Source of the DNA: Adiantum capillus-veneris
Lineage: Eukaryota; Streptophyta; Polypodiopsida; Polypodiales; Pteridaceae
Assembly: GCA_014529385.2 (NCBI GenBank)
Contig: CM043954.1
Location: forward strand, 98,664,747 to 98,728,746
Direction: 5' to 3'
Length of the DNA: 64,000 nucleotides
Both the position numbers and the translations under genes were made by a program. Positions within the stretch are counted from its first letter, which is position 1, and every line of letters begins with the position of its first letter. The notes under the pieces are model-generated. The model was given only the letters and a program-made list of their open reading frames with translations. It had not been told where the DNA came from and did not search any database. Shown one piece after another: positions 21,317 through 33,730 of this stretch.

Positions 21317-21432
21317 TATTCGGCTTATTTTTGTCTAGCGATACGAGTTCACAACTTTCTTTGATCCCACAAATCAAAATGCAATACGACTATTCGGCTT
21401 ATTTTTGTACCTGCGATACGAGTTCAAAACTT
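21317..21432 (-). repeat. Duplicated ~42-bp element upstream of the TIC22-like gene
   Basis: TATTCGGCTTATTTTTGT followed by CGATACGAGTTCA occurs at 21317-21358 and 21391-21432, 74 bp apart, within 45-160 bp upstream of the start codon. This places it in the 5' UTR or proximal promoter. A heptamer AATCATT repeats three times further up (21461-21485). Confidence 0.8.
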
Positions 21433-21485
21433 GGTTGTGTGTTTGATTTCGTTCGAGTCCAATCATTAATCATTAATCATTAATA

Positions 21486-22656
21486 TATACAAAGTTTGAA
21501 TGTGCGGTTCCTAGCTCTCTTCTATGTACGATATTTTGCATGTGTTTGCACGCCCTTTACGCATCCAAGACTCCATGCAACCTCGTTGCAGGTTAGCTAA
21601 TTGACTTTCCATCTCCATCCCACCTTCTCAACCTCTTTATGACCAAGCAAATCTACTAACATAATATGGCGGAAGGGGGAGCCCTTTACACGTGTCGTAA
21701 TCTGCAACTTGAAGGCTAAAGTCCAAAACTAAAAAAAAGCCCGTTCACATGCGATAAAGAGGGAGAGAAGGGGGGAGAGAGAGGCCGTCGAAGGCGACCG
21801 GCCATACTAGTAAGGTCTTAATGATGGGCTTGCTTCCCATATCACAACAGTTGGAGGTACTATGGCCCTGCAAATACATGAAAAACATCACATACACAAG
21901 GAAATCTACACATATACTTGCAACCATGATCCCTGGCGAGGCACGCTATCTGGGAAGCATACAAATGGAAAGAAAGAAGGAGAGACCAAGAGAGAAGAGA
22001 GTATGCGACATGCGCACCAGTTAGACAAGACTGCTATGTATGCACGAAGAAATAGAAGAGGAGGGAGAAGATAAGTGACACCAACACTAGGGCAAAAGCT
22101 ATTCCCCCTACATGGGTCCCTCAATGAACTCATGTGAGCCTATTTATAAATTCCATAAATGTTACAACAATAGAGAGAGGGTTAATAAATAGAGACAATA
22201 GTAGAGCCTTATATGTGAGCATCTCACGTCATCATTAGATAATGAAAGATGTTTTCCACATGTCAGTCCTACAGTAAATATATGTTGATGTGCTATAAAT
22301 AAATAACATTACATACTCGTTCGTTGTTAAGAAATCAATTGTCCTTAGTTGTTATGTTATCAATTGGCAAGTCATAATTTATCAAAAACTGTAGTTAAAA
22401 TTAAGCATCTTGGACATAATATATCAACACAAAAACTTACAAACTTAAACAAGATTTGCTTATGCCTTGAGTCATCTACATACTGCATATTCTAATGTCT
22501 CAATACAACTAGCAAACGCAGTATATATTATATCTTGACACTCCAGGATATCATTGGTCACAAGTCTGCATCCAACAACAAATACCATATCGATGTCATC
22601 ATCATAAATTCTTCAACAAGATAGAACAAGTCCAAATCCACATCAACATAAACCTC
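21486..22656. other. Anonymous intergenic sequence
   Basis: No recognised domain. A minus-strand TTTATAAATAGG box near 22142 is promoter-like but leads into no identifiable gene. Confidence 0.35.
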
Positions 22657-22967
22657 AAATCACACTATCAGCATTGGTGGCTAGCCACTACCGTATGATT
22701 TTATAACTGGAGTTAGTTAAAACGGCGAAACGACACCAAATGGGCATGCTGCCTAAACAGCAAATATGCATCGAGGCTAACAAAATCACACTATTAGCAT
22801 GGGTGGCTAGCCCACCAGTATGATTTCCATTATATACTCAAGTTAATAAAATCACACTATTAGCATTGGTGGCTAGCCATTATAGTATGATTTTATAATT
22901 GGTGCCGGTTAAAACAGCGAATCGACACCAAATGAGCATGCTGCCTAAATCGCAAATATGCATCGAG
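22657..22967. repeat. Tandem hairpin-forming repeat, ~190-bp unit
   Basis: Three copies of an ~46-bp inverted repeat (22657-22702, 22782-22826, 22848-22894) begin AAATCACACTAT, contain the palindrome TGGCTAGCCA and end TAGTATGATTTT. Copies 1 and 3 are each followed by a similar 75-bp block with GACACCAAATG and CATGCTGCCTAAA, so the higher-order unit is about 190 bp. Confidence 0.8.
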
Positions 22968-24424
<1,457 letters not shown>

Positions 24425-24600
24425 CTATGTGAGGGCTATGAACTCTGCTCGTGTGTGCAGGGAAGGGGAAGAGCAAGTAAGAAGGGGGAAACACCACACT
24501 TGAGAACCTTTATTGCTTTTGTACAATGTACAAGGGTTAGTAAAGGGGTTGATGTGATTAGGGCTAGTCAAATCGGGTGGCCACGAGCCTTTACCCAACA
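24425..24600 (-). repeat. 3' LTR (partial) of minus-strand copia element D
   Basis: On the minus strand CCTAAGTAGGAGAT (polypurine tract) leads into TGTTGGGTAAAGGC, the LTR start at 24600. Inside, AGCAATAAAGG is a polyadenylation-type signal. The segment with CACACACGAGCAGAG and TAGCCCTCAC recurs at 59908-59971, the proposed 5' LTR. The distal LTR border is not clear. Confidence 0.6.
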
Positions 24601-26254
24601 ATCTCCTACTTAGGCCAATGTGGTCGTAAATGGCGATGACTAAAACTAGTATGTACAAACGTGAAAGTATGTTCGCTTCACCCTTGTACAAATATGTTTA
24701 CACTACACCCATTAACTCAATGTAGCATGTAAATTTCTCCATAGCCATTCTCTTTTTAAGAGCATCTGTTGGGTTGTCATTAGTGTGCCACCTCAATGTG
24801 TTTGACTTGAAGTGAAACACGAGATTCCTTGGCAAAGTAATGGCACTCTGACTATCACAATGCAAAATTGAAACTTGTTGAATGTCTAAAACTTCCACTA
24901 AACATGCCAACCATATAGCTTCCTTGTTGGCATCTGGCGTTGTAGAATACTCAACGTCTGTAGTGGAAGAAGACAGATAATCTTGGAAAGATGGTCTCCA
25001 TGAAATGGCTCTTCCTGCAAATATAAAAATGTAGCCATATGTAGATCTCCTACTGTCTGTGCAACTTGCATAATCTATGTTTGTGTAAGCAACAATTGAT
25101 GCATCACTATTACCAAAGCATAAACATCTACTCATTGTACCCCTTCAAGTATCCAAGGATTAAGTTTCACCGCTATCCAATGTTGCTTGCCAGTATTAGC
25201 CATATACCGACTAACCACTCCCACTGCAAAAGCAATGTTTTGCCTCATAGCTACCAAAGCATACATAAAGATTGCCTACAACTAAAGAAAATGGCACACT
25301 TGCCATTTTTGCTCTCTCAACATCTGATTTGGGAGAATCTTCCTTGCTAAGTTTCAAATATGATGAAAGTGGGGTACTCACTGCCTTCCCCCCCTACATA
25401 TTAAAACATTGCAAGATCTTGTGAATATAGGATTTTTGAGACAACTCAAGAATTCCCTTTTTCTTGTCTCTCTTGATATGCATACCAAGAAAATGATTTG
25501 CTTTGTCCAAATTCTTCATAGCAAAGTTTTTGCTCAACATTTACTTCAATTTGGAAATCTTCTTAGTGCACTTTCCTGTAATGAGCATGTCATCTATCTA
25601 TAAAATGAGAATGACTAAAGAACCATCACTAAGTTTCTTTATATACAAATAGTGATATTATTGATTCCTTCTAAAACCCTGGGACTACATAAAAGTGTCA
25701 AGCTTTTGATACCACTACCTTGAACCCTATTTTAAGCCATAAAGTACTTTTTTGAGTTTGCATACAAGCTTCTCTCTGCTAGGTTGTTCAAAATCTTCAG
25801 TTTGCTCCGTGTAAACATCTTCTTCTAGATCCTCATGAAGAAAAGATGTCTTCGTATCCATTCGGATGAGTTCCATGTCCTCAATGGCTATTAAACTAAG
25901 CATTGTGTGCAGTGTAGTCATCTTGACTACAAGTGAGAAGATTTCATCGAAATCAACTTCCATCTACTGCTTATCTCCCTTAGCAACCAATCTAGCCATG
26001 TACTTAGGTTTGGGATCATCGATGTAAACTTCTTCTTTTAATCCCATTTGCAAGGTAAGGATTGCTTGCCTTCTGGAAATTTAACCAAGTCCCATGTCTC
26101 ATTGTTAACGATCGAGTTGTACTCAGTTTGCATGGCCTAGTGCTCCCACTTGACCTTGTCATCCATTTGCATGGCTTCTTTATAACAATATGGCTTGCCG
26201 CAGTCGATCAACATAACATAGTCCCCAACCCTGGTTGAAACTGCTCAGGTGTGT
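24601..26254 (-). pseudogene. Decayed copia element D: RT and RNase H portion
   Basis: Minus-strand fragments carry RT (about 25963-25727: VDFDEIFSLVVKMTTLHTML, MDTKTSFLHEDLEEDVY, LYGLK) and RNase H (25135-24698: YASCTDSRRSTYGYIF, AISWRPSFQDYLSSSTTDVEY, LHCDSQSAITLPRN, NPTDALKKRM). Between them the frame is scattered and stopped. The reading connects across the 27-kb insertion to integrase at 53656-54370. This is an old, dead element that serves as the outer shell of the nest. Confidence 0.85.
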
Positions 26255-26259
26255 ATGAT

Positions 26260-27672
26260 TGTAACATTTAATGGCCTAATAACTTATGTGTAGCGGAAAT
26301 TAGCATGAACATAGTGGGCATTTCATTAGAATAGATTCCTAATGAGAATTACAAGAGTGCTTGGGTGGGGAGAGCAACAAAAAGCATAACACCTAGTTAG
26401 ATAGCATCAACAATACTTTCAAAAGAGAGAGAAATTAAGCTATTGACAACATTTGAGGACCGGATTTGGATGGAGCCGGTCCCCCCTCCAAAAGGCTTTG
26501 TATTATGGTTTCTCCCATCAAGAGAGACATTGTACAATACAATTCTTTGTGTTTCTTCAAGACTAGCTAGTGCAATGAAGATGGAAGCTTCATGCACTAA
26601 GCAAAACACTTAATCAAACACAACTTGAATTATCCCCGTTCTCAGACCCAAGACCTCACACACCTTCGAAGATGGTGAGAGCTAGCAGGGTATGAGAGTA
26701 GATTGAGAGGAAGAAGCAGTATCTTACGAGAAAGATGTACATCTCCTCACATAATCACTCATATTAACATAGCTTAGCTTAGTAATTAGCTTGGTAGAGA
26801 AGATGAGCATGCATTGAAGCTTGGCTCTTGGTTGGATTTGCATCCACATGCCAAGAGAGTGTTGATGTAGGCTTCTATCTCACAAGCTTGGAGTAGGTGA
26901 TGAGCTCTCCATTAAAGCTTGGGAGGAGATAGAGTATTCTTTCTTCACACATGGTCAAGTGTGATTGTGTGTGTGTCAATACCAAGCAAAAATCAGCCCC
27001 CCCTCTCTCTTGGGCGAGCCCTTCCTGCTAAATTGGTCTGGCTTTTGCCTCATTGGACCTCCCCAAGTCAAGCCAATGGGTGTTAAGCAGCATAAGAGAT
27101 AGCCTTCTGACATGTGTCCCCCTTTCCCCTTTTGTGAGAGCTTTAGGTAATTAAATAATTAAACTAAACTCTCATTGGACCCCTTTGCCTCCTGGCCAAT
27201 AGGAATCAGGCACACCTTGTGGGCATATGGCCTAGGGAGCTGACATGTGTCCCTAATTCCCTTTGTGTAAAGGGAGCCTGTGTGTGTGTGTGTGGCTTTC
27301 TCTCTCATCCCCTACTAAATGGGCTCGCCCCCTCCTTTGTAGGCTTTGAAGAAGACTTTTGTACACAAACTAAGCATCCAATTTTCCCTAGGGTTGACCT
27401 TTTGGACACAACCTTTGAATTTTGGAACCTTAGCATTTTGGAAGTCTTAATGGGCTGAACCTTAAGGTCTTTTTAGCCCATTGTTGCACATGGCTCTTTT
27501 GTAGATGGCCCCCCCTTTGGATCCCTATTTTCTCTCCTTTGGATCCCTACTGTGGTCGGTCTGCTAGCTTAACCAATATTCTAGCTTTTTCTCCCCTGGC
27601 CTTCCCCACATTAAATGATCAGTTTAATATGAGAAAATCATTTAAGAGAATTAGATATTGATTATTATGACA
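26260..27672 (-). repeat. 3' LTR of the minus-strand chromovirus
   Basis: 1413 bp, TGTCATAATAATC...TAAATGTTACA on the minus strand, nearly identical to 52243-53655. Confidence 0.97.
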
Positions 27673-27818
27673 TTACCTCTCTCTTGAAATCATAGTCGTC
27701 CTCGACTATGGTGTAGAGAAGATAAAGCATGTTCATGAGTCCTTTTCTTAGCGGGTAGAGGATCCCTATGTTACCCTACGACATCATTCCATAATGGATG
27801 ACTAGTCCATTTGGCGCT
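27673..27818 (-). other. 3' untranslated end of the chromovirus with polypurine tract and hairpin
   Basis: On the minus strand CAAGAGAGAGGTAA abuts the LTR as the polypurine tract. CATAGTCG-TCCT-CGACTATG (27691-27710) is a perfect 8-bp stem with a 4-nt loop immediately before it. The giant element interrupts this region after 27818. Confidence 0.7.
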
Positions 27819-28116
27819 TGTTGAGCCAGCAGAGCCAGCAGAGGATCACACCCACATTTTTGCTCACACTCATCATTTTTGTAACCATTGATTGTAATAA
27901 ATGTCTTTCCGACATTGATTTTGAATTGAGCCATTCATTAAGTAACGGGACTCAATTGAGTTTCCAGCTTGTAATCCCGAAGTAATTTCACTCGCTGATG
28001 TAATTAGTTAGAGATGTTCTCACCTCCAAGGCTAATGTATATAAGCCAAAGTTTTGTAACCTAAAAAGAGATTCAGATTATTAATCAAGGTGAGTTTTTG
28101 AGCGCCGTGACTGTGT

Positions 28117-28179
<63 letters not shown>

Positions 28180-28803
28180 TTATCTACTTGCTACGCGAGC
28201 TACGGAGCCGCCATTGGAGAAGCGACACCGCCATTGTGTTAGCAACGGCGAGAGCTACGCACTGATACCAAGAGTGCGTGCTATCGGCTTCTATGTGTGG
28301 TAAGTTCCTACGAGCTTCGGTGTGAGTTTTCTTCCAACTCGTGTGTCGGAATAGAGCATGCAGCATATCTATAGAACCACAACGAGTAGAGCTACACATT
28401 AGTACCATCGGGGTCAAGTTTCGGTCACCTGTATTTTTCGGCCTGTCTTCATATGCGTTTACCGCACGGAGTGGTTATAGGTTGATTTTGCAGTTCAAGT
28501 CTTTAGGGTGTTGTTCTTACCTAGTGCATAGACTTCCCCTTGAGTTTGAGATTGATTCAATGATTCTAGATCCTGTTTCGTATAGCATTCGTTCGTAGTA
28601 CGGATTTCAGTCACTTGCGTATTTTAGAACTTAGATTTGATTTCCTTAGTAGTGATTGTCATTAGAAGGTCGAGTAGGTGATTTGACACCCACCTAGTTG
28701 TTTCCATGCGCCTGCGGGTCAAGCTCCGTCCTCGTCTGACAAATTCTGTTGTTGGTTGAGTTCTCGCTATTTAGCTTCCGCTAGCGGCGTAACCGCCTTA
28801 ACA
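27819..28803 (+). repeat. 5' LTR of giant element C
   Basis: 985 bp, TGTTGAGCC...CCTTAACA. Contains a GTATATAAGCC TATA-like box near 28040 and a (GA)n tract at 28119-28177. Confidence 0.97.
28119..28177. repeat. (GA)n in 5' LTR
   Basis: 59 bp; the 3' LTR has 84 bp at the same place. Confidence 0.97.
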
Positions 28804-28805
28804 TT

Positions 28806-28824
28806 TGGCGCCGCTGTCGGGGAC
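28806..28824 (+). other. Primer binding site of giant element C
   Basis: TGGCGCCGCTGTCGGGGAC starts 2 nt after the LTR. Plant tRNA-Asp ends with a sequence complementary to TGGCGCCGTTGCCGGGG; two mismatches are seen. Confidence 0.8.
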
Positions 28825-30228
28825 GAGAGCCCTAAGTAGGTGACCTTAGACTAATCCTACGAGGTGAGTCGTATAAACTACTTTGTATACTTTAGTTAGA
28901 AAAGATCTAGGAGTGGTGGACTCCGAAGATATTGAGAGATACTAGGAAGTGGGGTATTCCTGGGTCTTCCGTGTTGACAGTATTTTTAGTTTAGCTTAGA
29001 TTTGTTTGTTGTTTTGTTGGTGTTGTGTAGTTGTTGATAGAAGAAGAATTTGCTAGTCCGTGAGTGACAGTGGATATCTTTAAAATCACAATTACCAAAC
29101 CCATTTTATGATTAGGAATAGCTTAGGTAGGACTTCATTTGATCATGATCTAGAGCTAGTAATCATTGGAGTATTTGCTTGATATGGTTGATTGCATGTT
29201 AGATCACTAAACCGTCAAGTTAGTAGTGAAACTTGCAATAAACAAAAGTCAGAGAAATTTTCTGTGTATCTGGGAGTTGTTGAGCACTAGAGACAGCTTT
29301 AGGAAGGATTCTGTGCCAAAAAACTAGAGATCTGCAACTTTAGACATCATACCCGTATGATGTCTAAATGACCAAACAGAGACCAAAACAAAAATTTTGA
29401 CTTTACCAGAGTGTTCAAAAGGGGGGTTATACCCTAATTTCAACTTAAAACAAGAGCATTAACACTCAAAGAAACCCAAAAAGACAAGTCGGAGTCCAAG
29501 AAACGCAAAGAAGAGGAAATTTTGGATTCAGATCTTGTTTTTACATTCAAACCTAACAAAAACACTTGAAGCTCAATTATAAACATTGAAGAAGGCTTAA
29601 AACCAAGAATAGTCAAAATCTGGGACAAAAGACATCATACGCGTATAATGTTTTTTAGCACATCCACTGCTTATTTTTTATATCTGACCTGACAAGATTG
29701 TTGCAAGCATTGTAGGAAGCATAAATATCAAGTTTTGACCCAAATTGATGAAAAAGACATCATACGCGTATAATGTCTTTGACCTAATTTTGGACATATT
29801 TTGATACTTTGCCAACATAGATCCATTGTAATAGCTGTCTAGAGGTTATATTTCAAGTTTCATCCCATTTGGATCACAATTGACCCAAAAAAACAAGTCA
29901 AAAGCGGAAAATTGCCAAGAAAAGCCTAAATTACCCATAACTTGCTCAAACAGAGTTCAAACTAAATTTTGTGAGTGGAAAGAGCATAAGGGAGCTACTG
30001 AGAGTGAGCATAACCAAAATAGTCTAAATCTGTGAAAAAAGACATCATACGCGTATAATGTCTTTTTCAGCATAACTGCAATAAAATTCTCACTTGATGA
30101 AACAGAAGTTGTCCAACTGACAAGATTAAACAATTGACAAAGTATCAATCAGTTTGGATCAATTCTGACCACAAAAACTTGAGGAAAACAAATTGCCGAG
30201 ATGGAAAAGTTAAAGTCCTTTAGGGGAA
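28825..30228 (+). other. Leader of giant element C
   Basis: 1.4 kb with no convincing coding frame. Its second half carries the first palindrome array. Confidence 0.7.
29342..30063 (+). repeat. Palindrome array 1 (four copies)
   Basis: Four 24-bp copies at 29342-29365, 29630-29653, 29755-29778 and 30040-30063. The half-site is AGACATCATACG followed by its reverse complement, with 1-3 changes per copy. Start-to-start spacings are 288, 125 and 285 bp. The array lies between the primer site and gag. Confidence 0.95.
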
Positions 30229-31305
30229 TTGATGAATTTGAGATCGGGCAGGAACCTCCAGAATAACCAACCAAAACAAGGGGAACCAACAAGTGTCATA
30301 TCAACCGAGGGAAGTGTAAACCAAAGTTGGGTGCAACCATTAGAGCCGATCTTTGAAGGAAGTGTCTCTGATACTTCTTCGGAGATCTCTTACGAGATTT
30401 TCACCGAACACTTGGAACACTTGAACCTGAACAACTGAGAAAATATGGCAGCAGGATCATCAAACCCTTCCGCCACAATGAAGCTATTGTTCATAAAATA
30501 TCAGTACGACAATGAGCAAGGTGCCAAGATCTACAAGGATGGAATGGACCGCTATTGTGTGAAGATAGAAGATAGACCTAGTGAGTTCAAGGACTTAGTG
30601 CCTGTGAGCTATAGCGGAGATAGATATCTAGATGACGAGGGTACCATGTACTTGGTAGTCCTAAACCCTAACATTGTGGACAAGTGGGGTTTGATGGGTA
30701 CCAAAGCCAAAGTAGATGAAGAACTTGAGGAGAAAGCACCAATAATGAACTTCCCTGATGCGAGGTTAAGAAGAGAAAATGAAACTACAAGGATCAACAG
30801 TGATAACATCTATGTGGGGCTATACAAATATAATAATGGGGAGCAGGATCTCTATTATAGATGTGAAGAACCCTACACTGGAGAGTTGACAGACCGAAAA
30901 AGACTTTATGTCTTTACCTACACAAAGGGATCGGAAGTGAAAATTGCCGCTTACGACAAGTATGGGAGGCAATACTCAACAATGGGCAAGAAAGAATTAG
31001 AAGGATATACATACTTTGGGGGACCACTACATCAGTATTATGTTACTTCTAGCTCACAAAGACCAGCACCAACAAATAGAGTGCAAAACCCAATGACGAC
31101 AGGAGGACAAAGAACTCAGGCTGCTGACTCTTTCAGTCAACCTCAGTACTCGAAACCCGGACCAATGGGATCATTACATTCCAGAGAGTCAATGGATACG
31201 AATCTAGGTAGTGCAGTTCCAATCCCCACGTATACCACTCCAGGTCTAAGGTTCGAAGCGGAACCATCACAGATTAGAGCAGGGCAGGGGAACCGACAAG
31301 GGTAA
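30229..31305 (+). pseudogene. Gag N-terminal region of element C
   Basis: The frame opens with MMNLRSGRN (the LRSGR start motif of plant Ty3 Gag). It has a TGA after 69 codons (30436) and resumes in the same frame at MAAGSSN (30445). The ~286-residue second part (YYRCEEPYTGELTDRKRLYVF; YDKYGRQYSTMG) matches no family I know. It ends in a Gln/Pro/Ser-rich stretch and a frameshift near 31280, after which the capsid frame continues. Confidence 0.7.
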
Positions 31306-31870
31306 CCCATGAAGTCCATGATGCTAGAGAAAGCTTTAGTCGGGACACAGGAGCAATGAGATTGGTAGCAGAACATAGACGTATGAGACCATCTCAAGTA
31401 GCGAAGTGTATGCCAAAGAAGTATGGTGGTTCAGGAGATCCGTATGCACATGTGTCACTCTTTAAGCAAGTCTTAAGAGCTGAGCAGATAACAGATTTCC
31501 ATACACAATACGAGGGATTTGGTCTTACTCTAGAAGGTACGGCATTGACATGGTTTCAACCACTGAACATAGGGGGATTCCATGACATTGACCATTTGCT
31601 AAGAGAGTTTGCTGAGGAATTCTCAAAACGAGGGATTAAGCACAATACGGTCTCACAAATATATGCTTTTAAACAGAGAGAACACGAAAAAGTGAAGGAA
31701 GCTTCACTTCGCTTCAAACAATACATTGAGAGATGTCCAGTACGTGAACGACCACAAGATGACAGACTATTTGTTCTCTTTATTGAGGGACTGAGAAACT
31801 TGACACTCGAGCAAGTAACGAGAGAAGCATTGTACTTAGTGGATAACTGTACATTGAGGTGTCAGCAGAT
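31281..31870 (+). pseudogene. Gag capsid domain of element C
   Basis: The frame through 31356-31904 gives a retrotrans_gag-type capsid: CMPKKYGGSGDPYAHVSLFKQ, GLTLEGTALTWFQPL, LLREFAEEFSKRG, LRFKQYIERCP, DRLFVLFIEGLRN. It is joined to the preceding and following segments by one frameshift each (about 31280 and 31850). Confidence 0.85.
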
Positions 31871-32932
31871 ACAGATTTTGCATCCAGTAGCTCTTCCTCC
31901 GTAGCGAGTAAGACTACCACTAAAAAGAATGTTCAAACAACAACCATGCCAAATGTAGAGCAAATGATAGAAGATGCTCTAAAAAGGATGGCACCATACC
32001 AAAAACCATTGCCAAAAACACTGAAATGGTGTGCTATTGAACAAAAATGGACAAACCATCCAACAGAGGAGTGCTATTACAACAAAGGGTATGTAAGGGA
32101 GTGTCAGTATGCACCTCCTGCTCAATTAGCACCACCTCAAGTACATCCAGTACCTCGATACCCAACGGGAAATATACCAGGACCTATGGGGATAGAAAGA
32201 CCGCAACCGGTATTGGGACAACAACCACCTTTACCAAGAGCAAGACCAGTGGGCATTAGATATGCACCAACCTTAGAGAATCAGGAAGAACAAGCCCTAG
32301 TGCCTGTTCAAGCCTATTACGAAGAATCTGGTGCACACATGTCTCCAACTGTGTATTACCCACCAGAAGAACCCAAACAACCAGAACCATGGGACATGAT
32401 TGGGAATGTTGGAACACCAACAGTTACAAGTGCTTCTGATGAAGAGAGATACAATTTGGACGCAAGAACATTGATGTTCATAGCTCATGGAGGGTTAACA
32501 GGACAAAGACCATCCTATCCACAAAGGACGAATCAAATGGGACCAAGACCAACACTAGGACCCTGTTACAAGTGTGGAGGTGACCATCTGATGAATGTTT
32601 GTCCACATACGGAAATCATTAGAATTAACGCTTATTGCACTGAGTGTGGGGTTACTCACTTCATTGAGGATTGTTCAAAGAATCCAAACAAAGTGCAAAA
32701 GACGACATTGAATATGCTAGAAACTATTCCTACCAGCAGTGGGTCTGAAAATGAAACTCTGATACCAACGCAAGTTGTTACTAGAGCTCAAGCTAAGAAA
32801 ACCACTAGAGAACCTGAGAATGGAAAGTTAGCGACTGAAATGGTTAGTCAAGGACCGCGGAGTCAGAAAAACACATGGAAAGCTAGAAAAGCACGCATGA
32901 AGTTGAGAAAAGAACGTGAAGACGCTATTTAG
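31859..32932 (+). pseudogene. Gag nucleocapsid region with two zinc knuckles
   Basis: A 357-codon frame contains a Pro/Gln-rich linker and then two close knuckles, CYKCGGDHLMNVC and CTECGVTHFIEDC. Both are C-x2-C-x3-H-x4-C, one residue shorter than the usual C-x2-C-x4-H-x4-C. A basic C-terminus (TWKARKARMKLRKERE) follows. Confidence 0.8.
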
Positions 32933-33730
32933 CTGAGGAACTAAAGCGAACTAAAGATAGATTAGAAAAACTTGAGAGTCAAAACGGGAAACGAGAGATG
33001 AGCCCGGAAAGAACGAAACAAAAGAGTATCAAAGAAACAACGAGCTTAAGCTCAGGGGGATCAGTGCTAGTCGACAAAGTACACGAACCATTGGACGCAC
33101 TGATGAGAGCTTACGAAGCTAGGTTAAAGAACAACCAAACACAAGAACAGAGGTGGATGACATACCCAAACACGGAATTGGAAAAGCAGAGACTTGAAAT
33201 GTGCCAGAGAATGATCGAGACTGCACAAGCCTTATTAGAACCACCAAGAGAAACAATGAATTGTGGAACGGAAAACCCAATTCAGCAAGAGACTATCGTT
33301 TCACGGGTAGCTGAAAAGACTCCCAGTGCACAAAAGCCTGAAAATACACACAAGGATGACCGCATAGTGTTGAACACAACCGATCAGGAGATAGAGAGTT
33401 TTCATCCAGTCATACAGAGGTCTTACGAAGAGATGAGGATTACAATGAATTTTGGAAACAAGTGAGAGAGGCAAACTTTGCAAACGAGCTAAGTTGCCAA
33501 GCTAATCAGACAAATTGGGAAAAGGACATCAGGAATCCTCCCATAGTGGAATTTGAGGCAGGATCTCAAGTGGACTTGGATCTGCAATCTTACTGGGGAG
33601 ATGGGGGCTCTGTTAGAACAATGGAGAGCAAACCTCACTCACTGAAAACCTTACCTTCATACTTAGGAGAGTATGAAGCAAAATCCGAGATTAGAGCACT
33701 TCCCTCACGAAGAATCTCATCAGAAAAGTC
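32933..33730 (+). pseudogene. Gag-pol linker of element C
   Basis: Two open segments (about 32945-33465 and 33462-33749) in different frames give a charged helical region (KRTKDRLEKLESQNGKREMS; LEKQRLEMCQRMIETAQALLE). No recognised domain. Frame changes occur near 32925, 33460 and 33735. Confidence 0.6.

Noticed and set aside
28184-28417. 77-codon minus ORF repeated at 46028-46261
   Set aside because: Shadow in the LTR of the giant element; duplicated only because LTRs are duplicated.
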